Notes: a model not told the origin generated them from the sequence alone. Positions 8,485-17,875 are shown, counted from the first letter of the stretch. The stretch is DNA of 64,000 nucleotides from Niallia nealsonii (GCF_002835805.1 NZ_PISE01000001.1:1-64000), one strand, 5' to 3'. Translations and numbers: made by a program.

Positions 8485-9958
8485 TGATGAATTTTTAGTG
8501 AGAGCAGGTTTAAAGAGCATGCTTGAAGAGCTGAGTATTTCTTCCTTACAGATAATAGAAGCCGCCAATGGAAAAGAAGCATTGCAATTATTAAAAAAAG
8601 AGCAGCCTGATTTAGTATTTATCGATATTCAAATGCCAAAACTTAATGGGCTAGAGGTCATTCAAAAAACAAAAGAATCTTTGCCCCAAACAGCATGGAT
8701 TATTCTAACAGGCTATGCTGAGTTTTCTTATGCACATGCAGCTTTAAAACTTGGAATCGAAGATTATTTATTAAAGCCAGTCAGCATCGAAGAGTTAGAG
8801 CGGGCCATCGACAAAAGACAGATGGAAAATGCCAAATACTACATAGAACAAAATATTCAATTTGAAAATGAACTAATCCGTGTCATCAATGGCTTATCCT
8901 CCTTTCAAGAAAATACAACTAATTCTGCCTTACAAGAAAGCAATTTTTTATGTTCTGTTTTTTTTCTAGACAGTCATCTGGAAGAAAAGCAAATTACCAA
9001 AACATTACAGCAGTTTTCTCATTCTCTTAAGCTATTAAGTTATGACTTTATCGGGAAGAACGCAAATATAGCGATTTTCACCTTATCTACCGGAGAGTTA
9101 ATAACAGTTGGAGCCTGGAATGAAAACAAAAAACAAGGAAAAAAAAGCATCGAAGCATATTTTGCTAACATACAGGAGTTGTTAGAAGCATACAGAAGTA
9201 ATTCTTTTGCCATAACAACCATTCAAAGTACACAATGCCATCCAATTTATGAAATTAATATGCCTGTTGCAAGCATTTTGCAACTGTCTCCTTTACGAAT
9301 CATAATGGGAATTAATCGATATTGGAAATCAGATGCGTATGCCAACAATCATCCAAACTATTATGAACTATGCAAAAGTATTTTAACCCTTAAAGATTAT
9401 TTTAAAGAAAAAAATTACTTGCTGTATATGAAAGTAGTTGGAGATCTAGAAAATTATATTTCCTCTTTAACAATAGATCCAATATTAAAAAGTAATATTG
9501 CCTTATTTATTAATAGTTCGATGAATTGCAGACTTTCTGCCGCGGAATCTCTAGACAGATGGATACATAAATTAAAAGAGTTTGGAGAAGAAATGCTTGT
9601 TTCTGCTAACCAAGAAAAAAACCAACCAGATCTTATTAAACTAGCCATTAGCTACATCGACGAAAATTATATGCATAATATCGGAATCGGGCAAATTGCA
9701 GAACTCCTTCAAGTAACACCAAATTACTTAAGTACTCTTTTTCATAAAAAAACAGGCACTACCTTTACTAAATATATAACCAATACCAGAATACTAAAAG
9801 CAAAAGAATTATTGCTTAATCCATCCAAAAAGGTGCAAGAGGTTGCAGAAACAGTCGGCTATTTTAGCACAAGACATTTTACGAAGCTGTTTACGGAAAT
9901 AGTCGGCTGCTATCCATCGGAATATCGCAATCAGCTAAAAAATAATTCTTTAAAATAG
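8465..9958 (+). CDS. Response regulator with AraC-type DNA-binding domain (YesN-like)
   Basis: Transcription regulator controlled by the upstream kinase. The start is the ATG at 8465 (497 residues) with AGGAGAG 8 bases upstream, inside the kinase gene. The N-terminal receiver has the acidic pair DDE, the phospho-Asp in FIDIQMP, LTGYAEF and the conserved Lys in LLKPVS. A long middle region of about 250 residues has no clear family. The C-terminus has two helix-turn-helix units of the AraC type (IGQIAELLQVTPNYLSTLF and VQEVAETVGYFSTRHFTKLF). It probably activates the divergent sugar transport operon. Confidence 0.92.
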   Translation: MKVLIIDDEFLVRAGLKSMLEELSISSLQIIEAANGKEALQLLKKEQPDLVFIDIQMPKLNGLEVIQKTKESLPQTAWIILTGYAEFSYAHAALKLGIEDYLLKPVSIEELERAIDKRQMENAKYYIEQNIQFENELIRVINGLSSFQENTTNSALQESNFLCSVFFLDSHLEEKQITKTLQQFSHSLKLLSYDFIGKNANIAIFTLSTGELITVGAWNENKKQGKKSIEAYFANIQELLEAYRSNSFAITTIQSTQCHPIYEINMPVASILQLSPLRIIMGINRYWKSDAYANNHPNYYELCKSILTLKDYFKEKNYLLYMKVVGDLENYISSLTIDPILKSNIALFINSSMNCRLSAAESLDRWIHKLKEFGEEMLVSANQEKNQPDLIKLAISYIDENYMHNIGIGQIAELLQVTPNYLSTLFHKKTGTTFTKYITNTRILKAKELLLNPSKKVQEVAETVGYFSTRHFTKLFTEIVGCYPSEYRNQLKNNSLK

Positions 9959-9966
9959 ATGCCCCT

Positions 9967-10056
9967 AAAAAAACAGGACATAGAAAAGCTGCACCCCAAT
10001 TGTTAATTGTGTCTAACAATTGGGGCGCAGTTCAACATCCCTTTGTCCTGTTTTTT
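9967..10056. terminator. Nested bidirectional terminator
   Basis: An outer stem (AAAAAACAGGACA with TGTCCTGTTTTTT) encloses a near-perfect inner stem of 17 bases per arm, CTGCACCCCAATTGTTA with TAACAATTGGGGCGCAG (9989-10030). T-runs lie on both sides. It separates the convergent regulator gene and brxB. Confidence 0.85.
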
Positions 10057-10080
10057 GTGAGCATATTTAATCTGTGCTAT

Positions 10081-10518
10081 TTAAGCCTCTTGGCAGTATT
10101 CATTAAACGCCTGTTGCAGTTTTTCAACTACTTGTACTGGATCATGGCCTTCGATTTCATGTCTTTCAATCATTGTTTGTATTTGTCCATCTTTTAATAG
10201 AGCAAATGATGGAGAAGATGGTGCATATCCAGTAAAATAAGAGCGAGCCTTTTCTGTTGCTGCTTTATCTTGGCCTGCAAAAACAGTGACAAGCTGATTC
10301 GGCAATTGATTATGCTGCAAAGAAAATTTTGCTGCCGGACGAGCAATTCCTCCTGCGCAGCCACAAACTGAATTTACCATAACTAGTGTAGTACCTTTTT
10401 GAGAAAGCTTTTCTTCTACTGCTTCTGGTGTTGTCAACTCTTCATAACCAGCTGCTACTATTTCTTCTCGTGCTTGACGCACTACATCATTCATAAATAA
10501 ATTAAAATCAATATTCAT
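10081..10518 (-). CDS. brxB: Bacilliredoxin BrxB (YqiW family)
   Basis: Removes bacillithiol from mixed disulfides on proteins after oxidative stress, in the cytoplasm. The 145-residue protein has a thioredoxin-like fold and the family active site Cys-Gly-Cys (C52-G53-C54) in NSVCGCAGG. In B. subtilis yqiW is also found beside the bkd and art genes, which supports orthology. It lies 342 bases downstream of bkdB on the same strand and ends at a strong nested terminator. Confidence 0.93.
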   Translation of the reverse strand: MNIDFNLFMNDVVRQAREEIVAAGYEELTTPEAVEEKLSQKGTTLVMVNSVCGCAGGIARPAAKFSLQHNQLPNQLVTVFAGQDKAATEKARSYFTGYAPSSPSFALLKDGQIQTMIERHEIEGHDPVQVVEKLQQAFNEYCQEA

Positions 10519-10695
10519 CGTCTATCTCCTTTTAATTGTTTATTTTTCTATCGTAAATATATATCCAATATGCTTAAACTTTTTTGTCTTTCTTCATTAT
10601 TATCAATATAAAAGAAATTTTCAACAAATATGTTTTAATAGCGGGCAGCAGTGGTAATTAACTACTATACAACATGATTTATCTTCTTAAGAAGT

Positions 10696-10845
10696 GTCAG
10701 GCTATAGACTAATTAACTCCTCTTTGCTCTTGAACTAGCAATCGGGCTTTTACGGACAGTCGACTCCCAACTAGAATTCTCGTTTCTTCTCCTAATCCTT
10801 TAGGTAGCCGTTAATGCCGGATAAACAATTATCTACTAGCCTGAC
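10696..10845. repeat. 150-bp stretch bounded by inverted repeats
   Basis: GTCAGGCTA at the left end and TAGCCTGAC at the right end are perfect 9-bp inverted repeats; allowing one extra base, the arms extend to about 13 (GTCAGGCTA-TAGA and TCTAC-TAGCCTGAC). No coding frame is seen inside. It may be a small mobile remnant or a long-range RNA stem. Positions 10519-10695 hold only AT-rich sequence. Confidence 0.4.
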
Positions 10846-10860
10846 TGACCTACCTAATAA

Positions 10861-12126
10861 TTAATAGATAGGAGTAGTATCCTCATTTATATTCTCCAAT
10901 ATTTCTTTTACTCTTTGCAAAAATCTTCCGCAAACCAGTCCATCTAATACCCGATGATCAAGCGACAAACAGAGATTAACCATATCGCTGATCGCAATCA
11001 TGCCATTTTTTATTACAGGACGTTTTACAATCGATTCAACTTGCAGAATAGCACTTTGAGGTTGGTTAATAATTCCCATGGATTGAATAGATCCAAATGA
11101 ACCTGTATTATTTACCGTAAAGGTGCCTCCTTGCATATCCTCGACCGTTAATTTGCCTGTACGTGCTTTCTTAGCAAGTTCTGTTATTTCCCTGGCAATT
11201 CCTTTAATCGATTTTTCATCAGCATGGCGAATTACTGGAACAAATAAAGAATCTTCGGTTGCAACTGCGATGGAAATATTAATATCTTTTTTGCGGACAA
11301 TTTTGTCTCCTGCCCACGTAGAATTAAGTTCTGGAAATTCTTTTAGTCCTCGTGCTACTGCTTTTACAAAAAATGCAAAAAACGTTAAATTAAATCCTTC
11401 TGCCGTTTTAAATGAATCTTTTATCTTATTGCGGTAGTTGACTAAACTTGTCACATCCACTTCTATCATTGTCCAAGCATGGGGAATCTCATGTTTACTT
11501 TTTTGCATATTGGCAGCAATCGCTTTACGCACAGGTGTTATCGGGATTTCTATATCGCCATTGCTTGTTGGAATTTGCTTTAACTCCTGCTTATTTGACA
11601 CAACTGCTGGCACATCAGAAATTTTTGTATTTTCGATTGTTTCTGTTTGGGGTTCTGTTTGAAAAACAGCAGATGTACCTTCTTTGATTGCCCGCAATAC
11701 ATCTTTTCTTGTAATCCGGCCGCCTCCACCAGTTCCATTGATTTTATTTAAATCAAGTCCTGCTTCTTGTGATAATTTTAAAACAGCAGGAGAATATCTT
11801 TGTTTATTTTCTCCAGCACTTTTGGCTGGTTCTTTTTTCTCTTCTTCTTTTGCAGATTCTGAAGGGAGAGCACTTATTTTTCCATCCTCTACTTCCATTG
11901 TGCAGATCACTTCTCCTACTTGCACTGTTTCATCTTCGTTAACAAGCAGTTCAGAAATAACCCCTGTAAAGGAAGACGGTATTTCTGCACTAACCTTATC
12001 TGTTAAAACTTCTGCCAATGGTTCATATTTTTTGACTTTATCGCCCACTGCTACTAACCATTTTTGAATTGTACCTTCCGTTACACTTTCCCCTAATTTG
12101 GGCATCGTTATTTTTTCCCTGGACAT
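10861..12126 (-). CDS. bkdB: Branched-chain 2-oxoacid dehydrogenase E2 (lipoamide acyltransferase)
   Basis: Core of the complex that turns 2-oxo acids from Val, Leu and Ile into branched acyl-CoA primers for iso/anteiso fatty acids. The 421-residue protein has one lipoyl domain with the lipoylated Lys in LTDKVSAEIP (K44), a Glu/Lys/Ala-rich linker, a subunit-binding domain (RYSPAVLKL to RITRKDVL) and a C-terminal acyltransferase domain with the active-site motif SLDHRVLDG. It is 18 bases downstream of bkdAB. Lipoylation depends on the LipM pathway, whose gene is at 55331. Confidence 0.93.
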   Translation of the reverse strand: MSREKITMPKLGESVTEGTIQKWLVAVGDKVKKYEPLAEVLTDKVSAEIPSSFTGVISELLVNEDETVQVGEVICTMEVEDGKISALPSESAKEEEKKEPAKSAGENKQRYSPAVLKLSQEAGLDLNKINGTGGGGRITRKDVLRAIKEGTSAVFQTEPQTETIENTKISDVPAVVSNKQELKQIPTSNGDIEIPITPVRKAIAANMQKSKHEIPHAWTMIEVDVTSLVNYRNKIKDSFKTAEGFNLTFFAFFVKAVARGLKEFPELNSTWAGDKIVRKKDINISIAVATEDSLFVPVIRHADEKSIKGIAREITELAKKARTGKLTVEDMQGGTFTVNNTGSFGSIQSMGIINQPQSAILQVESIVKRPVIKNGMIAISDMVNLCLSLDHRVLDGLVCGRFLQRVKEILENINEDTTPIY

Positions 12127-12144
12127 TCTAATCCCTCCTTCTTT

Positions 12145-13128
12145 TTAGAATTCTGCCAGTTTTCTCATTGCCTTTTCTACTTTATCTGGATTCACTAAAA
12201 AATACTTTTCCATTGTCGGCGCATATGGCATGGCTGGTATTTCGTCTCCAGCAAGACGCATAATCGGAGCATCTAGCTCGAATAAACAATGCTCTGCGAT
12301 AATCGCAGATACTTCACTAATAATGCTTCCTTCTTTATTGTCTTCTGTAATAAGCAATACTTTCCCTGTTTTAGAAGCCGCTTCGATAATGGCTTCTTGA
12401 TCAAGAGGATACACCGTTCTTAAATCCAGAACATGTACTGAAACTCCGTCTGCTGCTAATTTTTCTGCTGCTTGCAGCGCAAAATGCACACATAAACCAT
12501 ATGTAATAACAGTAATATCTTCTCCTTCTCGTTTCACGTCTGCTTTTCCGATTGGCAGTACATAGTCACTTTCTGGAACTTCCCCTTTAATTAAACGATA
12601 GGCACGTTTATGTTCAAAAAACAATACTGGATCTGGATCACGTATGGCCGCTTTTAATAAACCTTTTACATCATATGGAGTGGATGGCATGACAATTTTT
12701 AGTCCTGGTGTATTGGCAAACATTGCTTCAACCGACTGAGAATGATACAGTGCTCCATGAACACCGCCGCCATATGGTGCACGAATAACAATTGGGCATG
12801 TCCAATCATTATTGCTTCGATAGCGGATTTTTGCTGCCTCTGAAACAATTTGGTTAACTGCTGGCATAATAAAATCTGCAAATTGCATCTCTGCAATCGG
12901 TTTTAGCCCATACATCGCAGCCCCAATGCCAACCCCTGCAATAGCAGATTCAGCAAGTGGTGCATCAATCACTCTCATCTCGCCAAATTGTTCATATAAC
13001 CCTTGCGTCGCTTTAAATACTCCTCCTTTTACTCCAACATCTTCCCCAACTATAAATACTTTCTCGTCTCTTTCCATTTCTTCACGAATAGCCATAGTAA
13101 CGGCATCAATATAAGATATTACCGCCAT
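12145..13128 (-). CDS. bkdAB: Branched-chain 2-oxoacid dehydrogenase E1 beta subunit
   Basis: Beta subunit of the thiamine-diphosphate E1 component, 327 residues, the usual length. Typical stretches include VFIVGEDVGVKGGVFKAT, VIDAPLAESAIAG, RAPYGGGVHGALYHSQS and LDLRTVYPLDQEAI. The gene starts one base after the alpha-subunit stop and the two are surely co-translated. Pyruvate dehydrogenase beta is similar; the bkd assignment rests on operon content (own lpd and BkdR-like regulator). Confidence 0.93.
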   Translation of the reverse strand: MAVISYIDAVTMAIREEMERDEKVFIVGEDVGVKGGVFKATQGLYEQFGEMRVIDAPLAESAIAGVGIGAAMYGLKPIAEMQFADFIMPAVNQIVSEAAKIRYRSNNDWTCPIVIRAPYGGGVHGALYHSQSVEAMFANTPGLKIVMPSTPYDVKGLLKAAIRDPDPVLFFEHKRAYRLIKGEVPESDYVLPIGKADVKREGEDITVITYGLCVHFALQAAEKLAADGVSVHVLDLRTVYPLDQEAIIEAASKTGKVLLITEDNKEGSIISEVSAIIAEHCLFELDAPIMRLAGDEIPAMPYAPTMEKYFLVNPDKVEKAMRKLAEF

Positions 13129-14133
13129 TTAATTCCCTCCTTCATTCCCGTATACATATTTAAGCGCATCTTCTGGATTAGCATATGGTGCATTTTCTGC
13201 ATATTCTGTTGCTTCATCAATAATAACTGTCATTTTATCGTTCATCTCTTTATCTTTTTCTTCTGTTAAAACACCGACACTTACTAAATATTCTTTAAAA
13301 GTAATGACTGGATCTTTTGCTTTTGCTTCTTTTACTTCTTCGCGAGTCCGATATGGTCTATCATCATCATCCGAGGAATGGGGCGTCAGGCGGTATGATA
13401 CGGTTTCAATTAATGTAGGGCCTTCGCCTTTTCTTGCCCGATCAACTGCTTCTTTTGTTACTCGATATACTTCAATTGGATCGTTTCCATCGACAGTATA
13501 TCCTGGCATTCCATACCCAATAGCACGATCAGAAACATTTACGCACGCTAACTGTTTCTCAATCGGAACAGATATTGCATATTTATTATTTTCACACACA
13601 AAAATAACCGGCAATTTATGTACACCTGCAAAGTTTGCACCTTCATGAAAATCTCCTTGATTGGAAGAGCCTTCTCCAAAGCTGACATATGTGACAAAAT
13701 CTTTTTTTTCTATTTTTCCGGCGAGGGCAATCCCTACTGCATGAGGCACTTGGGTAGTAACAGGAGAAGATCCTGTTACAATTCGATTCTTTTTCTGCCC
13801 AAAATGTCCTGGCATCTGTCTTCCTCCAGAATTTGGGTCTTCTGCTTTAGCAAAACCAGATAACATAATATCTTTTGTTGTCATGCCAAATGTCAGCACA
13901 ACTCCTAAATCTCGATAATACGGAAGGATATAATCCTTTTCATTATCAAAAGCAAATGCTGATCCTACTTGTGCTGCTTCTTGTCCTTGACAGGAAATAA
14001 CAAAAGGAATTTTCCCTGCTCTATTTAATAACCACATTCTTTCATCTATTCTTCGTGCAAGCAGCATTTTTTCATACATTGAAAGCACTTGTTCATCTGT
14101 TAATCCTGCTTCTTTATGGCGATTTACGACCAT
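13129..14133 (-). CDS. bkdAA: Branched-chain 2-oxoacid dehydrogenase E1 alpha subunit
   Basis: Alpha subunit of the E1 decarboxylase, 334 residues. The thiamine-diphosphate/Mg motif runs from FGEGSSNQGDFHE to CENNKYA; the usual GDG is GEG here, as is common in this family. SYRLTPHSSDDD is the phosphorylation-loop region. It is 359 bases downstream of lpdV, and an interspersed repeat fills the gap, so lpdV and bkdAA may not share all transcripts. Confidence 0.93.
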   Translation of the reverse strand: MVVNRHKEAGLTDEQVLSMYEKMLLARRIDERMWLLNRAGKIPFVISCQGQEAAQVGSAFAFDNEKDYILPYYRDLGVVLTFGMTTKDIMLSGFAKAEDPNSGGRQMPGHFGQKKNRIVTGSSPVTTQVPHAVGIALAGKIEKKDFVTYVSFGEGSSNQGDFHEGANFAGVHKLPVIFVCENNKYAISVPIEKQLACVNVSDRAIGYGMPGYTVDGNDPIEVYRVTKEAVDRARKGEGPTLIETVSYRLTPHSSDDDDRPYRTREEVKEAKAKDPVITFKEYLVSVGVLTEEKDKEMNDKMTVIIDEATEYAENAPYANPEDALKYVYGNEGGN

Positions 14134-14279
14134 TTTGAAACCTCCTAAATTATCGTTATTTGCTAGTTATGACTAATAAGTGACCATTCTTCTCCCTTCA
14201 GAATAATGTTTCAGCTACAAGTCATTTTTTCATTTTTTTCCATTTAAATTTTAAAATGTTTTCGTATAGATTGTTGCTA

Positions 14280-14484
14280 TTTAACATCTGCAGGCTGAAT
14301 ATACTTCGCTTTCCGCGGATAGACGCCTCAACCGCTTCGTCGTTTTACTCCTGCTCACGCCTATTCTGTCTCGCTAATCCGGCAGGAGTCTCACGCCTTC
14401 CGCTCCAATCAACATAGTTCTATAAAATCAACAATGGAATTTAACATAGCCTATTCGAAAGCAATAAACTTTTAGAAAACAGCC
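14280..14484 (-). repeat. Interspersed MITE-like repeat, copy A
   Basis: The right end carries GAAAACAGCC (14475-14484), one terminus of the family. Read on the minus strand the core contains GATTGGAGCGGAAGGCGTGA, GAGACTCCTG, GGATTAGCGAGACAG and CCGCGGAAAGCGAAG, shared with copies at 17785, 43941 and 55057. It separates lpdV from bkdAA and codes for nothing recognisable. Confidence 0.7.
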
Positions 14485-14492
14485 AAAAATTT

Positions 14493-15914
14493 TTACCCAT
14501 GAATGGCATTTCCATCAACTGCTAATGCCGCTTCTCCAATTGCTTCTGATAAAGTAGGATGGGCATGAATGGCTGCACCTATTTCCCATGGCGTTGCATC
14601 TAGCACACTGGCAAGTGCGGCTTCTCCAATCATATCAGTAGCATGAGGACCAATAATATGTATACCTAATAGGTCGTCTGTATTTTTATCTGCAATAATT
14701 TTCACAAATCCTTCATGTTTCCCGTAAACTAGAGCTTTGCCGATTGCCTGAAAAGAAAACTTTCCTTTTTTTATTGTATAGCCTTGTTTTGCTGCTTCTT
14801 CTTCTGTAAAACCAATGCTTGCAACTTCTGTGCTTGTATAAATGCATTTTGGCACCTTATTATAATCAAACTCCTTTGGATTTAGGCCTGCTATATGCTC
14901 TACTGCAATAATTCCTTCATGTGAGGCAACATGAGCAAGCTGCAATCCTCCGATGCAATCGCCAATCGCATAAATATGACTTTCTTTGGTTTGATAAAAA
15001 GAATTGGTTGCAATAACTTGATTATCTGTTGCGATATCTGTATTTTCCAATCCAAGTCCTTCAATATTGGCAGCACGTCCAACAGAAACTAATAATTTTT
15101 CTCCTTCAAAAGAAAGCTTTTGTTCCTTTTGAAGTGCTTTTATCGTGACCGCTCCATCTATATTTAATGTTTCTGGCAACACATTTGCACCAGTGAAAAT
15201 TTTTACGCCTTTTTTCTCCAGTACTTTTTGCAGCTCTCTCGAAATCTCTTGATCTTCTGTTGGAATTAGTCTATCTGCATATTCAAGGAGCGTGACCTCT
15301 ACTTCAAAATCAGCAAGCATGGATGCCCATTCTACCCCTATTACCCCACCGCCGACAATAATAATGGACTTTGGCAATTTTTCCAGTTGCAGCGCCTCTT
15401 CTGAACTAATCACCTTATTGCCGTCTATTGGTAATCCTGGCAAACTTTTTGGACGAGAACCTGTGGCAATAATTACATTTTTAGGGATAAGCATTTCATT
15501 TTCTTGACCATTGTTCATTTCAACCGAAATTGTTCCTGGAATTGGAGAAAAGATGGATGGCCCCAATATTCTGCCTGTTCCTTCATAAACATCAATTTTC
15601 CCTTTTTTCATTAAATAGTTCACACCATTATATAACTGTTCGATAATATTGTTTTTTCGTGCTTGTACTTTGCCAAAGTCTATGCCAATATCTTTTGTGA
15701 TAATACCAAAGTCATTAGCATGTTTAGCTGTACGGTAGACCTCCGCGCTTCTAAGCAATGCTTTGCTCGGTATACATCCTTGATGCAGACAAGTTCCACC
15801 TAGTTTTCTTTTTTCTACAATAGCTGTTTTCAGACCTAATTGAGAGGCACGGATGGCTGCAACATATCCACCTGTTCCACCACCTAAAATAACTACATCA
15901 TATTCATTTGCCAT
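14493..15914 (-). CDS. lpdV: Dihydrolipoamide dehydrogenase of the Bkd complex (E3)
   Basis: Re-oxidises the lipoyl arm of BkdB and passes electrons to NAD+. The start is the ATG at 15914 (473 residues) because AGGGTG lies 6 bases upstream; an in-frame ATG at 15938 is the alternative. FAD-binding GGGTGGYVAAIRA, the redox disulfide GGTCLHQGCIPSK, NAD-binding GGGVIGVEWASM and the C-terminal catalytic His in HAHPTLSEA are visible. In B. subtilis ptb, bcd and buk precede lpdV; here bkdR is directly upstream with a 71-base gap. Confidence 0.93.
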   Translation of the reverse strand: MANEYDVVILGGGTGGYVAAIRASQLGLKTAIVEKRKLGGTCLHQGCIPSKALLRSAEVYRTAKHANDFGIITKDIGIDFGKVQARKNNIIEQLYNGVNYLMKKGKIDVYEGTGRILGPSIFSPIPGTISVEMNNGQENEMLIPKNVIIATGSRPKSLPGLPIDGNKVISSEEALQLEKLPKSIIIVGGGVIGVEWASMLADFEVEVTLLEYADRLIPTEDQEISRELQKVLEKKGVKIFTGANVLPETLNIDGAVTIKALQKEQKLSFEGEKLLVSVGRAANIEGLGLENTDIATDNQVIATNSFYQTKESHIYAIGDCIGGLQLAHVASHEGIIAVEHIAGLNPKEFDYNKVPKCIYTSTEVASIGFTEEEAAKQGYTIKKGKFSFQAIGKALVYGKHEGFVKIIADKNTDDLLGIHIIGPHATDMIGEAALASVLDATPWEIGAAIHAHPTLSEAIGEAALAVDGNAIHG

Positions 15915-15985
15915 CAAATTCACCCTTCTTTTTTTCATTTCACCTAAAGGCGAGTTATGCCATTTTCCTATTTAAAAATCTATTT

Positions 15986-17476
15986 TTACATAAGTCCATA
16001 TTTTTCTAATTTATAATATAAATTCCGCACAGATAACCCTAATGTTTTGGCCGTGAGTGTTTTATTGCCATCCTGTTTTTTTAATGTATTTTCAATAATT
16101 ACTTTCTCATATTTTTCTACTAATAAAGACAAAGGAGCTTCTTCATTTATTTCAGGTATATATTCTTCGCTTATTGCGTTTTCACACTGAAATTTAAAAT
16201 GTTTTTTTTCCAGTTTTCTATCCTCTTTTTCGAGAGAAATCATCGCCAATTGGATAACTGCCTTCAACTCTTTTATATTGGAACAAAATTCATGTTGCAA
16301 AAGCAGTTCATAAACAGATTGGTCAATTTCATCTACATGGCGACTGCACGTTTGATTCAGTTCGTTCGTAAAATACTCTATTAACTGAGGAATATCTTCT
16401 GAACGTTCTTTTAATGATGGCAAATGCATGCAAAATTTGTTTAATTCATAATATAAAGCTTCTATGAACTGTCCCTTTACCATTTGCTTTTCCAAATTTT
16501 CCGATGATCCTGCAATAATCCTAATGCGATTATTTTTATTTTTTAAATTTTTTTCCGTTAAAAAGGCAAGCAGTTTTTTTTGCAGCTCTAAAGGTAGCTT
16601 GCCGATTTCATCAAAGTATAAAGTGCCTTGGAAAGATTCTGTTTCCTCTTTACTATTATCACCATCATTTTTAAAGTATAAAAATTCTTCTACTAATTTT
16701 TCGTTCATTTTTATACAGGAAACGTTCTTAAATATATTACCTTTTTGGCTGCTCTCATGATGAATGGCAGATGCAAACATTTTTTTTCCTGTTCCTGATT
16801 GCCCTCTAATAAGAACGGATGTTTCTACCGTACTTGCTAACATTGCCTGCTGATAAGAAAGTTTCATAGCAGCTGATTGGCAGATTATATCTGAAAATGT
16901 ATAGTTTGCTTCTGCCGCTTCATAAAAATAGTGCATGCAAAGAAATTCTTTGGCAGCAGCAATCAACTTTTCATATGTAGGAACTAAATGAATATGGCCT
17001 TCTATCAGATGGGGGGATGCAGCTGTTTTCTTTCCAAATAACGGCAGTGAGCTATTCATTTTTTCTTTTGCATCGATAGAAAAAAGAGTTTCTGCAATAT
17101 TTTGCAAATCTATATGAAGAAACACTTCCATCCCAACTGTTTTATTGTTGCTAGCATCTATAGATTTCGGTAGCAATAAACAAAGGACACCAATTATTTT
17201 GCCATGATGATCGATGGGAATACTGTAAGCAGCTAGCTGACATCCATCCTCAAACAATAACTTGTCCATTTCTGTTTTTCTTGTTTCTAGCACTGTCATT
17301 AAAGAGCTATTAGGCCATATTTCCTGCAATTGTTTTTTATATAATTTTTTATTTCCCAAATCAATCCTCTGCATTGCTGCATCATTAGAAAAAATAACAT
17401 GGCCTAATTGGTCGGTTATTAATAAGCCACCCTGTATTTCATTAAATATCTGTTTAAGATAGAAGGAATGCTGCAT
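15986..17476 (-). CDS. bkdR: BkdR-like enhancer-binding regulator with degenerate AAA+ domain
   Basis: Probable regulator of the bkd genes that follow. I prefer the ATG at 17476 (496 residues; AGAGG 10 bases upstream) over GTG 17497. Order: PAS-like sensor (about 1-110), a middle region, AAA+ domain with Walker A GQSGTGKK and Walker B LYFDEIG, and a Fis-type helix-turn-helix at the C-terminus (LTAKTLGLSVRNLYYKLEKYG). The GAFTGA loop that contacts sigma-54 is not visible: the segment between Walker A and B reads EEFLYFKNDGDNSKEETE. The usual YYRLN arginine is Glu (YYELN). It may regulate without sigma-54. Orthology to BkdR is inferred from position. Confidence 0.75.
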   Translation of the reverse strand: MQHSFYLKQIFNEIQGGLLITDQLGHVIFSNDAAMQRIDLGNKKLYKKQLQEIWPNSSLMTVLETRKTEMDKLLFEDGCQLAAYSIPIDHHGKIIGVLCLLLPKSIDASNNKTVGMEVFLHIDLQNIAETLFSIDAKEKMNSSLPLFGKKTAASPHLIEGHIHLVPTYEKLIAAAKEFLCMHYFYEAAEANYTFSDIICQSAAMKLSYQQAMLASTVETSVLIRGQSGTGKKMFASAIHHESSQKGNIFKNVSCIKMNEKLVEEFLYFKNDGDNSKEETESFQGTLYFDEIGKLPLELQKKLLAFLTEKNLKNKNNRIRIIAGSSENLEKQMVKGQFIEALYYELNKFCMHLPSLKERSEDIPQLIEYFTNELNQTCSRHVDEIDQSVYELLLQHEFCSNIKELKAVIQLAMISLEKEDRKLEKKHFKFQCENAISEEYIPEINEEAPLSLLVEKYEKVIIENTLKKQDGNKTLTAKTLGLSVRNLYYKLEKYGLM

Positions 17477-17698
17477 GCTGCAAAAGCCTCTTTTCACATA
17501 ATTTTCTCACTTAACCGTGCAAATTATTTCATAGTTATACTATAATCTTCTTTTTATCATTATGCAATTTTTTTCTAGCTATCCTAATTTTCTGTTTTAT
17601 CTTTTCTAGTACACAAAAAAATCGTTAAATAAAAAACATGTAATTGGCAAGAAGGCACTGAAAAACTTAGTGACTTTTATCTTTATTATTTGATATAT
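17477..17698. other. Gene-free stretch upstream of bkdR
   Basis: AT-rich sequence that must hold the bkdR promoter. TATAGT/TATAAC-like elements occur on the minus strand near 17540, but no convincing -35 partner and no GG-N10-GC sigma-54 element was found. Confidence 0.4.
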
Positions 17699-17744
17699 AC
17701 AAAAAGTCCACTTTAGTCTCCATGGAGAACTAAAGTGGACTTTT
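17699..17744 (-). terminator. Intrinsic terminator, mainly minus strand
   Basis: AAAAGTCCACTTTAGT pairs perfectly with ACTAAAGTGGACTTTT around an 11-base loop. The minus-strand side is followed by five T residues. It lies beyond repeat copy B, downstream of the glycerophosphodiesterase gene, and insulates bkdR. Confidence 0.8.
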
Positions 17745-17784
17745 CCCTTGTCAATCTTCCCAATTTAACAAAATAATATATTAC

Positions 17785-17875
17785 TCCCCTCGTCTCCTAC
17801 GGGATTAACGAGACAGATGAGCTCTGCCCGAAGCGGCATCCCCGTGGAAAGCGAATGGTAAGCCTCGGAAAATAC
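17785..17875 (+). repeat. Interspersed repeat, partial copy B
   Basis: Contains CTCGTCTCCTACGGGATTAA, CGAGACAG, CCGAAGCGGC and CGTGGAAAGCGAA, which align with the core of copy D at 55057. The characteristic ends are missing, so this is a truncated copy. Confidence 0.6.

Noticed and set aside
15940-15990. Possible sigma-54 promoter (TGGCAT...GCC) in front of lpdV
   Set aside because: Only 8 bases separate GG and GC; sigma-54 needs 10, and the -12 element is poor.
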